A DNA stretch of 64,000 nt from Azospirillum oryzae (GTDB lineage: Bacteria; Pseudomonadota; Alphaproteobacteria; Azospirillales; Azospirillaceae). Within the stretch, counting starts at the first letter, position 1. Each line of letters opens with the position of its first letter. The notes under the pieces are model-generated. The model did not search any database. It was given only the letters and a program-made list of their open reading frames with translations, and was not told the origin of the DNA. The position numbers and the translations under genes were made by a program. Location: NCBI RefSeq assembly GCF_900177515.1, contig NZ_FXAK01000008.1, positions 247,501-311,500 of the forward strand, in the 5' to 3' direction. Shown here piece by piece: positions 18,624 through 26,127 of this stretch.

Positions 18624-19814
18624 ATGACCAGGGGAAGGCTTGCCGCTCTGCAGGGGTGGATGGCGGCGTTGGGTGAGCGCGTGTTCCGGCCGATCCTGCC
18701 CGGCGCCACGCTGCGCGACCGGATGATCGCCTGCTGCGGCGCCCTGCTGGGCATCGCCGCGACCGGGCTGCTCTGCCGCAACATGCTGCATTACATGTCC
18801 AGCGCGCCGGTGCTGGTGGCGCCGATGGGGGCGTCGGCTGTGCTGCTGTTCGCCGTCCCGGCCAGCCCGCTGGCGCAGCCCTGGTCGATCGTCGGCGGCA
18901 ACACGCTGTCGGCCATCGTCGGCGTGCTGGTCGCCAGCGTCATCCCCGACCCGATGCTGGCCGGGGCCGCCGCGGTGGCGCTGGCCATCGCCACAATGTC
19001 GCTGACCCGCTGCCTGCATCCGCCCGGCGGCGCCGCCGCGCTGACCGCGGTGCTGGGCGGGCCGGCGGTGACGGAGATGGGCATCAAGTTCGCCTTCTTT
19101 CCGGTCGCGGTGAATTCCATCCTGCTGCTGACCGCCGGGCTGATGTTCCACCGGCTGTCCGGCCACCGCTATCCGCACAAGGCGGTCAACACCCACCGCA
19201 CCAACGACCCGCCGGCGCAGCTGCGCCCGGCCCTGACGCAGGGCGACGTGGACGATGCCTTGCGCACGCTGGCCGAGACGCTGGATGTCAGCCGCGACGA
19301 TCTGGGCGCCCTGCTGGTCAATGCCGAGCTGCACGCGCTGGAGCGGCTGCATGCCGACATCACCTGCCGGGAGATCATGTCGCGCGACGTGGTCACGGTG
19401 ACGCCGGACACCCACCCGCAGGTCGCGCGCGCCCGGCTGCTGGAGCATGGCTTCCGCACGCTGCCGGTGGTGGATGGGCAGAACGCCGTCGTCGGTATCG
19501 TCGGGCACGAGCAGCTGTCGCACGGCGATGCCCTGCATCACGGATCGCGCGTCGGCGCCGTGATGACGCCGGCGGCGACCGAGCTGCCCGACACGCCGGT
19601 CTTCCGCCTGCTCGGCCGGCTGTCCGACGGCCGCACCCACGACGTGGTGATCGTCGACCAGAACCGCCGGGTGCTGGGAATGATCACCCAGACCGACCTG
19701 CTGGTGGTGCTGGCCCGTACCGCGCTCGCCCGCGCGGTGCAGACCGGGGTCGACGGGCTGAACGAGACGCTGCCACGCGGCTATCTGCGCGACGTGGCGG
19801 CGGGACGGACGTAG
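18624..19814 (+). CDS. HPP family integral membrane protein with C-terminal CBS domain pair
   Basis: Membrane protein of 396 residues. The N-terminal half has four to five helices with the HPP family signature LHPPGGAAALTAVLGG; the C-terminal half carries two CBS domains (EIMSRDVVTVTPDTHPQVAR and VGAVMTPAATELPDTPVFRL, then LGMITQTDLL) that usually bind adenine nucleotides. Some plant and cyanobacterial HPP proteins transport nitrite; for bacterial CBS fusions the role is unproven. Start ATG 18624, with GGAGA before it. The SoxR-type promoter directly upstream implies induction by redox-cycling agents, a useful clue to function. Confidence 0.88.
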   Translation: MTRGRLAALQGWMAALGERVFRPILPGATLRDRMIACCGALLGIAATGLLCRNMLHYMSSAPVLVAPMGASAVLLFAVPASPLAQPWSIVGGNTLSAIVGVLVASVIPDPMLAGAAAVALAIATMSLTRCLHPPGGAAALTAVLGGPAVTEMGIKFAFFPVAVNSILLLTAGLMFHRLSGHRYPHKAVNTHRTNDPPAQLRPALTQGDVDDALRTLAETLDVSRDDLGALLVNAELHALERLHADITCREIMSRDVVTVTPDTHPQVARARLLEHGFRTLPVVDGQNAVVGIVGHEQLSHGDALHHGSRVGAVMTPAATELPDTPVFRLLGRLSDGRTHDVVIVDQNRRVLGMITQTDLLVVLARTALARAVQTGVDGLNETLPRGYLRDVAAGRT

Positions 19815-19865
19815 CAGTTCGGGAGGCGAGTCCCCTCCCTTCGCCGACCCTAAGGCGGCGGGGGA

Positions 19866-19919
19866 ATGGAACGTTTGAAACACCGTGAAACAGGATCCGG
19901 GGATCTGTTCACCTGTTCC
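19866..19919 (+). repeat. Dispersed short repeat, copy 1
   Basis: This 54-bp stretch is closely similar to 39088-39140: both start ATGGAACGTTTG, share CGCCGTGAAAC-like and TGTTCAC blocks and would encode MERLxxRETxSGxLFT. The unit is non-coding here as far as I can tell (no ribosome-binding site, and stops in other frames), so it looks like a dispersed genomic repeat. Confidence 0.65.
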
Positions 19920-20125
19920 ATCCGGGCGGAGCGGGTGGTTGGCGCTTCCGGTATCCTGTTGGTATCCCGGCGAGAACCGGGGGGAGCCGAAGATCCGCGA
20001 CAGGCTGAACATTCTGCGCCCCCCGTGGCGAAAGATAGGTTCATAGTCCTATCGTGGAGAGGGCGGGCGGATAAGCGGAGATGGGAAAATCGCCGGCGCA
20101 GACACGCTGCCACCGACGATTTTCC

Positions 20126-20141
20126 TTGAACTTTGGTGACG
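20126..20141 (-). repeat. Outlying origin iteron
   Basis: TTGAACTTTGGTGACG, the exact complement of the iteron core clustered at 22.1-23.9 kb, but 2 kb away from the origin. It sits directly beside the 9-bp inverted repeat ending at 20125. Confidence 0.8.
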
Positions 20142-20168
20142 TCCGCCCGGAGTTGAAGACAGGTACGG

Positions 20169-21176
20169 TCAGAGCACGATCTCAACGACGATCTTGCCGC
20201 CGGCGCTGCCGTCGGTCATAGCGGTGTGCGCGGCGCCGGCCTGCTCCAGCGAAAAACGCCGCGGATCGAGACGGGGCAGCAGCTTGCCGGCTTCGACCAG
20301 GGCGGCGGCGCGGCGCAGGATTTCGCCATGGTTCGCCATCCCTTCCCCCGTCAGCAGGGGCAGCAGGGTGAAGACGCCGGAATAGGTCGCGGCCCGGAAC
20401 GACAGCGGCGCCAGCGCATGCGTCCCCCAGCCCAGGCTGCTGACCACATGGCCGAAGCGCCGCACCGCCTGGAACGAGGCGTCGAGCACCGCCCCGCCGG
20501 CGGTGTCATAAACCAGATCGAAGCCACGGCCACCGGTGTGGCGGGCGACGTAGGCCTCGACCGTCTCGGCCCGGTAATCGATGGCGGTGGCGCCAAGCTG
20601 TTCGACAAGTGCCAGCTTTCCCGCCGATTCTGTCGCCCAGACGGTCGCACCGAAGGCATGGGCGATCTGCACCGCCACATGCCCCACGCCGCCGGCGCCG
20701 CCCTGGACCAGGACCGTCTGGCCGGATTGCAGGTTGGCGCGGTCGACCAGACCTTCCCAGGCCGTGATGGTGATCAGCGGCAGTGCGGCGGCTTCGCGCA
20801 TCGTCAGGTTTGCCGGCTTGTGCGCGAGCAGGTCGGCCTCGACCGCGGCGTATTCCGCCAGCGAGCCCTGCCGGCCACCGACGCCGCCGGTCATGCCATA
20901 GACCTGATCGCCCGGCTTGAAGGCGGTGACGCCGGGACCGACGGCGACGACCTCGCCCGCCAGATCGATGCCGAGGATGGCGGGCAGCGGATGCTTCGCG
21001 TGGCCGGCGGCGCCCGCCCGGATCTTGGTGTCCAGCGGGTTGACGCCGCTGGCGGCGATGCGGACCAGCACCTGGCCGGGACCGGCCACCGGCCGCGCCA
21101 CCTCGGTCAGCCGGAACGGGGCGTCATACGCGTCCAGCACCAGCGCGCGCATCGTGTTGTTCGGATCCTGGGACAT
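20169..21176 (-). CDS. Zinc-independent quinone oxidoreductase-like MDR (NADPH dehydrogenase)
   Basis: Cytoplasmic medium-chain dehydrogenase/reductase, 335 residues. It shows the GroES-like N-terminal domain (VRIAASGVNPLDTKIRAG, ILGIDLAGEVVAVGPGV) and the NADPH-binding motif VLVQGGAGGVGHVAVQIAHA, and it lacks the structural zinc cysteines, as in quinone oxidoreductases. I start at ATG 21176 (MSQDPNN) with GAGGAG before it; longer frames upstream overlap the divergent LysR gene. The substrate is probably a quinone or reactive enal/enone. The divergent LysR regulator at 21291 is the likely controller. Confidence 0.88.
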   Translation of the reverse strand: MSQDPNNTMRALVLDAYDAPFRLTEVARPVAGPGQVLVRIAASGVNPLDTKIRAGAAGHAKHPLPAILGIDLAGEVVAVGPGVTAFKPGDQVYGMTGGVGGRQGSLAEYAAVEADLLAHKPANLTMREAAALPLITITAWEGLVDRANLQSGQTVLVQGGAGGVGHVAVQIAHAFGATVWATESAGKLALVEQLGATAIDYRAETVEAYVARHTGGRGFDLVYDTAGGAVLDASFQAVRRFGHVVSSLGWGTHALAPLSFRAATYSGVFTLLPLLTGEGMANHGEILRRAAALVEAGKLLPRLDPRRFSLEQAGAAHTAMTDGSAGGKIVVEIVL

Positions 21177-21290
21177 GGCCTTGCTCCTCGTTGGGGTGCA
21201 TCGTGGTGATGTCCCGAAGAATGCGGCCAACGCGGATGTTTGAAAAACAACGATACTGTTTGAAATCCATTCATTTCTGTATGATGCGGC
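21177..21290. promoter_or_regulatory. Divergent promoter region of the MDR/LysR pair
   Basis: 114 bases between the two start codons. An AT-rich segment at about 21240-21280 (TTTGAAAAACAACGATACTG) stands out and contains T-N11-A type dyads, as expected for a LysR-regulated divergent promoter. No operator can be assigned confidently. Confidence 0.4.
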
Positions 21291-22139
21291 ATGGAGTGGA
21301 GCGACCTTCGGATTTTCCTGGCGATTGCCCGCGAGGGCACACTGGGCGCGGCGGCACGGCGGATCGGACAGACCCAGCCGACCATGGGTCGTCGTTTGCG
21401 CGCGCTGGAGGAGGCGGTGGGGCACACGCTGTTCCAACGGACCAGCGACGGCTTCGTGCTGACCGACGAAGGGGCCGCGGTGCTGCGCCATGCCGAGCGC
21501 ATGGAAGAGGAAAGCCTTGCGCTGGAGCGCGAACTGGCCGGCAAAAATGGACAACTGGAGGGCAGCCTGCGGCTGTCGTCCTCCGACTGGTTCGGCCTGC
21601 ACATGCTGACGCCGGTCATCCACGAGTTCACGCGGCGCCACCCCGGTGTGACGGTGGAACTGTTGACCGAGTCACGTTTGTTGAGCCTGTCCAGGCGCGA
21701 GGCCGACCTCGTGTTCCGCATCCGTCCGTTCGAGGAGCCGGAAGTGGTACAGCGCAAGCTGACCCGGATCGACTATGCCCTATACGGGATCGTCGGCAGT
21801 CCGCCACCGAAGGCAGGGGACGGGACCGGCTGCGCGCTGGTCACGATGGACGCCGCCTTCGGCGGCATGCCCGATGTCGCATGGCTGCAGCGGATGCTGC
21901 CGAACGCCCGTATCGCGTTTCGCAGCAACAACCGTGATGTCCAGGCCGCCATGGCCGCCTTCGGCATCGGACTGGCGGTCCTGCCGCGCCCGATCGGCGA
22001 TGCCCTGGACAGGCTGCAGGTCATCGACTTCGGCGAAGCGCCGCCCGGACGTGATGTCTGGGTCGGCTATCACCAGGATCTGCGCCGACTGGCCCGCCTG
22101 CGCGCCCTTCTGGATCTGATGATCGACCGCTTTTCGTGA
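21291..22139 (+). CDS. LysR family transcriptional regulator
   Basis: Regulator of 282 residues. The N-terminal winged helix-turn-helix reads WSDLRIFLAIAREGTLGAAA then RRIGQTQPTMGRRLRALEEA, followed by the linker helix and an effector domain beginning GQLEGSLRLSSSDWFGLHML. Divergent from the oxidoreductase gene, the usual arrangement for a LysR protein and its target. The inducer is unknown. Confidence 0.92.
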   Translation: MEWSDLRIFLAIAREGTLGAAARRIGQTQPTMGRRLRALEEAVGHTLFQRTSDGFVLTDEGAAVLRHAERMEEESLALERELAGKNGQLEGSLRLSSSDWFGLHMLTPVIHEFTRRHPGVTVELLTESRLLSLSRREADLVFRIRPFEEPEVVQRKLTRIDYALYGIVGSPPPKAGDGTGCALVTMDAAFGGMPDVAWLQRMLPNARIAFRSNNRDVQAAMAAFGIGLAVLPRPIGDALDRLQVIDFGEAPPGRDVWVGYHQDLRRLARLRALLDLMIDRFS

Positions 22140-22160
22140 CCACCGGCCTGTGATGCGCAG

Positions 22161-22208
22161 CGTCACCAGAGTTCAAGAATCGGCGGAACCGGCGTCACCA
22201 AAGTTCAG
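22161..22208 (+). repeat. Origin iterons, downstream pair
   Basis: CGTCACCAGAGTTCAA (22161-22176) and CGTCACCAAAGTTCAG (22193-22208), 32 bp apart, lie just beyond the 3' end of repA. They match the core iteron CGTCACCAAAGTTCAA with one change each. Confidence 0.82.
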
Positions 22209-22228
22209 CGCCGGGAGTCCGCAGGACA

Positions 22229-23158
22229 TCAGGCGATGCGCGCCATCGCCCGCTCGTTGATCGGCGGACGCGACGGATAGAGGATCAGCCCCTCGGCCGC
22301 CTCCTCGACACGGGCGTCGGGATAGGCCGCCATGGCATATTTCAGATTCGGGATGAACTTGGTCTTGAACTGGCGCACCAGGGCGTAGCCGGCGCCGAAC
22401 TGGCCGTGCAGGGCTGCCCAGGTGATCGGCGTCGGCTTGTCCAGCGAATGCAGGCGGTATGCCAGCCAGATATAGACGTCGAGCGCCATCGACTTGCCGC
22501 TGATCGCCTTCAGCGCCTCTTCCGCCACCGGAACCGGATGCTCGCGCAGGGCCTTGAAGAAGCTGTCGCTGAGCCGCACCGTCTCGGTGAACAGGGTTCC
22601 CTGGCGGTCGTCGGGCCGGCGCAGCTGGATGGCGTCGGCGACGATCGATTCCTTGCTCTGCCGCCGGCCGCCGTCGGCGTCGGTGAAGAAGGTCAGATGG
22701 CAGGCGGACAGCCGCGCCGCCTGATCCTCCACGTCGCGATAGGCCTTGCCGCAGATCGGAATGTCCATGCGCTTCAGCCAGTCGTGCATGGAGCCGCCCA
22801 GTTCCACCTCCGGATTGCCTGTCTGGATGGCGCGGGTCTGCAGATAGAGCAGGATCATGCGCGCCCGGCTGCCATAGGGGACGCCGATTCGGCGGGTGAC
22901 GCCGTTGCGGTCCTCGATCACGCCGGGCTGGATCACGAGCTTCACCTTGTGGCCCGGCCGTTCCCAATGCTGGTCGTCGGGAAGCTGGCGGTGGGGCAGC
23001 GCCGTCTGGCAGAATCCGGCATAGGTGATGCCGAGCTTGCCGTTCTCCGCCGCCTGGACCGCGGCGGCGATGTCGATCAGGGGCCGTTCCTCGTCCGAAA
23101 CGAGGGCCAGCGCGCCGTCGCGTCCGTGAGTCTCGATCAAACGATGAATGCTGCCCAT
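22229..23158 (-). CDS. repA: Plasmid replication initiator RepA
   Basis: Replication initiation protein of 309 residues, of the RepA_C type found on Azospirillum and rhizobial plasmids. It would bind the iterons on both sides of the gene and open the origin. Recognisable stretches: LGITYAGFCQTALPHRQLPD, GVPYGSRARMILLYLQTRAI and the winged-helix part MALDVYIWLAYRLHSLDKPT followed by WAALHGQFGAGYALVRQFK. I start at ATG 23158 (MGSIHRLIE), with GGGAGG before it; the longer upstream frame enters the iteron region. Transcribed away from the main iteron cluster and from parAB. Confidence 0.87.
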   Translation of the reverse strand: MGSIHRLIETHGRDGALALVSDEERPLIDIAAAVQAAENGKLGITYAGFCQTALPHRQLPDDQHWERPGHKVKLVIQPGVIEDRNGVTRRIGVPYGSRARMILLYLQTRAIQTGNPEVELGGSMHDWLKRMDIPICGKAYRDVEDQAARLSACHLTFFTDADGGRRQSKESIVADAIQLRRPDDRQGTLFTETVRLSDSFFKALREHPVPVAEEALKAISGKSMALDVYIWLAYRLHSLDKPTPITWAALHGQFGAGYALVRQFKTKFIPNLKYAMAAYPDARVEEAAEGLILYPSRPPINERAMARIA

Positions 23159-23267
23159 GCCGACCTCCCGCTTTTGTCCCCGGCGACGGTGCTGTGGCCA
23201 ACCGTCATGTGACGGGCTGGTGACCGAACCTGCCAGATACAACACCCCGGATCGCGCCGAAGGCAAT

Positions 23268-23514
23268 TTGAACCTTGGTGACGCAGGCTAATTGGAAGCT
23301 ATTTGGAACCAACTATTAGATTCGTCACCAAGGTTCAGGGGATAAGTCCGAGTCGCGTCACCACAGTTCAAGAGTGGCGTCACCAGAGTTCATGGGGAAA
23401 AACCGGGGGCCTGTGGACGAATCGGTGCCGTGGATCGCCTGGCGGCTTGAACCTTGGTGACGCTGGACTTCTCGATTCGGGCGGCGGCGCCTGCGGGGCG
23501 TCACCAAAGTTCAA
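23268..23514. repeat. Origin iteron group 1 (six copies, both orientations)
   Basis: Copies at 23268-23283 (-), 23323-23338 (+), 23356-23371 (+), 23378-23393 (+), 23447-23462 (-) and 23499-23514 (+). Core CGTCACCAAAGTTCAA, with variation mainly at the AAA triplet (AAG, ACA, AGA). The spacing of the three central copies is 33 and 22 bp, multiples of about 11 bp, so they face the same side of the helix. Confidence 0.9.
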
Positions 23515-23604
23515 GGATTCCAGCGGGTAAGATGGTGGCGTGTCGTGCCTATAAGAGGGGCGCGCTCTTCGATCCAACCCCTGGACCCTTGGAAAGCGCG
23601 GGCT

Positions 23605-23692
23605 TTCCGTCATCCGCGCGAAGGCGGGGAGCCAGGAAACGTCGCGGATAAGCCGCTGAAATGTCTGGATTCCCGCCTTCGCGGGAATCCAG
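23605..23692. repeat. Inverted pair of GC-rich palindromic repeats inside oriV
   Basis: 23665-23692 is a perfect stem of 12 bp (CTGGATTCCCGC and its complement) with loop CTTC. A degenerate copy of the same unit in opposite orientation lies at about 23608-23637 (CCGCGCGAAGGCGGGGAGCC). This resembles widespread proteobacterial REP-type elements and divides the two iteron groups. Confidence 0.7.
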
Positions 23693-23746
23693 CCGACCTA
23701 AGCGGAGGCTCGTCCGGTCACCTTTCACCGGTCCGCACTGTCCGGG

Positions 23747-23942
23747 CGTCACCAAAGTTCAAACTGCCGGTCGAGTCGATTCGGGACCGATGGCGTCACC
23801 AAAGTTCAAACCCCAGAACCGCCGCTGAACCGCCCGGCGTCACCAAAGTTCAGGAGTCTTGCCGAGTCGGTTCGGCCAGGGGCGTCACCAAAGTTCAAAT
23901 CCAGGCGGCCCATATCGCCGTCGGGGCGTCACCAAGGTTCAG
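23747..23942 (+). repeat. Origin iteron group 2 (five regularly spaced copies)
   Basis: Direct repeats at 23747-23762, 23794-23809, 23838-23853, 23883-23898 and 23927-23942, all CGTCACCAAAGTTCAA or one base off. Periods are 47, 44, 45 and 44 bp, about four helical turns. Together with group 1 this is the main RepA-binding array. Confidence 0.92.
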
Positions 23943-24092
23943 GCGTCCCGCCGCCGGGGAGTCGGCCGGCGGCAGCGGAGTTGTCTTGCCCTGAGCCAAG
24001 CCGGGCGGAGGGGTGATATGGCGCGAAATGCGATGACCGCGTCGGCGGACGGGCGGGAACTGCGACCACGACCTGACTGAGGGCGGGCGTTT

Positions 24093-24137
24093 GTTGTGGC
24101 AACTCCGAGCAGGCTCCATTGACAAAGTTCCGGCAAC
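24093..24137. promoter_or_regulatory. Two GTTSYGGCAAC motifs upstream of parA
   Basis: GTTGTGGCAAC (24093-24103) and GTTCCGGCAAC (24127-24137) share the partial dyad GTT-N5-AAC and lie 34 bp apart, 60-100 bases before parA. They are candidates for a ParA autoregulatory operator or a ParB centromere site. Confidence 0.35.
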
Positions 24138-24197
24138 TTGCTCAGACTCCGCGCGGCCGTATCTGTGGGCCGCCGGAGTTGAAGGGGAATGACCGGA

Positions 24198-25211
24198 ATG
24201 CTGTCGATCGGGGGCGACGACATGCGCCAGCTGCGCGAGCGCCGCGGCGAGAACCAGACGCAGTTCGCCGAGTGGCTGAACGCGCAGCTCGGCCGCAGCT
24301 ATACCAAGGCGCGGATCAGCCGCTGGGAAAGCGGGGCGGAGCGCATCCCGCAGCAGCTGGTCGATTTCCTGACCCGCCACAAGGCGGACGAGAAGCCGCG
24401 TTCGGCAACCTATCTGGCCGTCGCCAACCAGAAGGGCGGCGTCGGCAAGACCGCAACCGCCGTCAACCTCGCCTACGCCCTGACGGAGGGCGGCGCGCGG
24501 GTGCTGCTGATCGACTGCGATTCGCAGAGCAACGCCACCGTCCATGTCGGCATCGGCAACGCCGCCATCGTCGCCTTGGAGCAGCAGCGCAAGACACTCT
24601 ATTATGTGCTGCGCTCGGAAGAGCCGCTGACCTCGGTCATCATGCCGACGGCGGAGCGCGGGCTGGACCTCGCCCCGGCCGGGCTGTCGCTGGCCGACGC
24701 CGACGTGGAACTGGCGGCCGATTCCACCGGCGGGCTGATCCTGCGCGAGAAGCTGGACGAGGTGCGCCACGCCTATGATTTCGTGGTGATGGACTGCGCC
24801 CCCAACCTGGGGCTGGTCACCGCCAACGCGCTGTCGGCGGCGGAGCTGGTGGTGGTTCCGGTGCAGACGGAGGCGCTGGCCCTGCTGGGCGTCAAGCGGC
24901 TGGTCGACACCATCGGCCGCATCCGCCGCCGGGTGAACCCGTCCTTGCGCATCGCCGGCATCATCCCGACCATGTACAACGACCGGCTGACCCAGGACCG
25001 CGCGACCCTGCAGGAGCTGCACGAATCCTACGCCGATCAGGTGCCGGTCTTCGCGCCCATCCCGCGCGCCACCGTCTATGGCAAGGCGGCGGCGGCCGGC
25101 ATGATCACGCTGGCCGGTGATCCGAAGGCGCCGGGGGCAGAGACCTTCCGCGAGGTGGCGCGCCAGATCCGCGCCTATGCCCAGAACCGGGAGACGGCCC
25201 ATGTCGCGTAA
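24198..25211 (+). CDS. parA: ParA partition ATPase with N-terminal helix-turn-helix (type Ia)
   Basis: Walker-type ATPase that moves and positions the replicon, 337 residues. The first 70 residues form an Xre-like DNA-binding domain (QLRERRGENQTQFAEWLNAQ, ISRWESGAERIPQQLVDFL), the mark of type Ia ParA proteins that repress their own operon. The deviant Walker A is NQKGGVGKTATAVNLA, Walker A' is LLIDCDSQSNAT and Walker B is DFVVMDCAPNLG. I prefer ATG 24198 because GGGG lies 10 bases before it; ATG 24189 is nearly on top of the ribosome-binding site. Its end overlaps parB by 11 bases. Confidence 0.93.
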   Translation: MLSIGGDDMRQLRERRGENQTQFAEWLNAQLGRSYTKARISRWESGAERIPQQLVDFLTRHKADEKPRSATYLAVANQKGGVGKTATAVNLAYALTEGGARVLLIDCDSQSNATVHVGIGNAAIVALEQQRKTLYYVLRSEEPLTSVIMPTAERGLDLAPAGLSLADADVELAADSTGGLILREKLDEVRHAYDFVVMDCAPNLGLVTANALSAAELVVVPVQTEALALLGVKRLVDTIGRIRRRVNPSLRIAGIIPTMYNDRLTQDRATLQELHESYADQVPVFAPIPRATVYGKAAAAGMITLAGDPKAPGAETFREVARQIRAYAQNRETAHVA

Positions 25212-26127
25212 GTTCGAACGCAAGACGCGCGAGCTGCTGGGCACCGCGGCGGAGCCGGCGGGTGCGATGGCCGGCGGGCTGACGGTGGGCAGCGACCGGC
25301 TGTTCGGCACCTCGGCCGGGTTCCCGCATGTGGTGGAACTGGACCTCGCCCGCGTCCACCGCAACCCCGACCAGCCGCGCCGCCATTTCGACGAGGCGGA
25401 ACTGCGCAGCCTGGCATCCTCCATCGAGCGGCACGGGCTGCAGAACCCGATCCTGGTCCGCCCCCTGCCGCAGGGCGAGTATCTGCTGATCGGCGGCGAG
25501 CGCCGGGTGCGCGCGCACGAGATGCTGGGCCGCAAGACGGTCTTCGCCATCCTGACCTCCGGCGATCCGGACGAGATCGGGTTGATCGACAATGTCCAGC
25601 GCGTCGACCTGAACGCGGTGGAATATGCGGCGGCGCTGGCCCGGCTGATCGACAAGCACGGCTACACCCATGACGAGCTGGCCGCCGTGGTCGGGCGCGA
25701 CCGCACCGACGTGACCAAGCTGCTGGCGATCATGGGGCTGCCTGCGGAGATGCGGGAGGAGTATGCGACGCAGTTCGCCCATGTCTCCCGTTCCGTCATG
25801 ATCGAGATCGCCGCCGCCCCGGCGGAGCTGCACGCCCGGCTGTGGGAGCGCGCCAAGGAGGGCGCCAGCGTCAAGGCGGTGCGGCAGGCCAAGCGCGACC
25901 ATGCCAGCGGGGGCGCCGCCGGGTCTGATGCCGTTCCCCAGGACCCGGACGCCAAGCCGGATGCCAAGGAGGCCATGCGGACCCTGCAGGCCAGCGTGAA
26001 GCGTATCCTGCGCGACGTGGCGGTGGTGCGCGAGCAGCGCCGCTACCTCGACCCCGACAACCGCGACCGACTGATGCGGCTGCGGGCGGAGATCGACGCC
26101 ATCCTGGACGGGGAAGCGGGCGCCTAG
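25201..26127 (+). CDS. parB: ParB partition protein
   Basis: Centromere-binding CTPase-fold partition protein, 308 residues. The ParB/Spo0J N-terminal motifs are clear: VELDLARVHRNPDQPRRHFD, LRSLASSIERHGLQNPILV, and the GERRxR box in YLLIGGERRVRAHEML; the helix-turn-helix follows (HDELAAVVGRDRTDVTKLLAIM). C-terminal helices probably dimerise. Start ATG 25201, overlapping the end of parA, so the two are translationally coupled. Its TAG stop shares the CTAG palindrome with the stop of the convergent aldehyde dehydrogenase gene. Confidence 0.93.
   Translation: MSRKFERKTRELLGTAAEPAGAMAGGLTVGSDRLFGTSAGFPHVVELDLARVHRNPDQPRRHFDEAELRSLASSIERHGLQNPILVRPLPQGEYLLIGGERRVRAHEMLGRKTVFAILTSGDPDEIGLIDNVQRVDLNAVEYAAALARLIDKHGYTHDELAAVVGRDRTDVTKLLAIMGLPAEMREEYATQFAHVSRSVMIEIAAAPAELHARLWERAKEGASVKAVRQAKRDHASGGAAGSDAVPQDPDAKPDAKEAMRTLQASVKRILRDVAVVREQRRYLDPDNRDRLMRLRAEIDAILDGEAGA

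Larger units (their letters stand above)
19815..20168. other. Intergenic region with dispersed repeat, hairpins and an outlying iteron
   Basis: 354 bases between the HPP-CBS gene and the 3' end of the oxidoreductase. It holds the dispersed repeat at 19866, an inverted repeat GATAGG-N8-CCTATC (20034-20053), a 9-bp inverted repeat GGAAAATCG/CGATTTTCC (20084-20092 and 20117-20125), and immediately after it one replication-type iteron (20126). I see no coding sequence. Confidence 0.7.
23159..24197. other. Replication origin region (oriV) between repA and parA
   Basis: About 1 kb without credible genes. It holds eleven iterons in two groups (23268-23514 and 23747-23942), an AT-rich segment at 23291-23322 suited to strand opening, and a pair of GC-rich palindromes between the groups (23605-23692). 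A TGTGGACGA at 23412 resembles a DnaA box at only seven of nine positions. The arrangement initiator - iterons - partition genes is that of an iteron plasmid. Confidence 0.8.

Noticed and set aside
23412-23420. Possible DnaA box TGTGGACGA
   Set aside because: Only seven of nine positions match the consensus, and no cluster of such boxes is present.
23268-23942. Regular repeats that might be a CRISPR array
   Set aside because: Repeats are only 16 bp, occur in both orientations with spacers of 6-53 bp, have no cas genes nearby and lie between repA and parA, so they are origin iterons.
23545-23994. 149-residue frame inside the origin
   Set aside because: It is built from iterons and palindromic repeats, with no independent coding signal.
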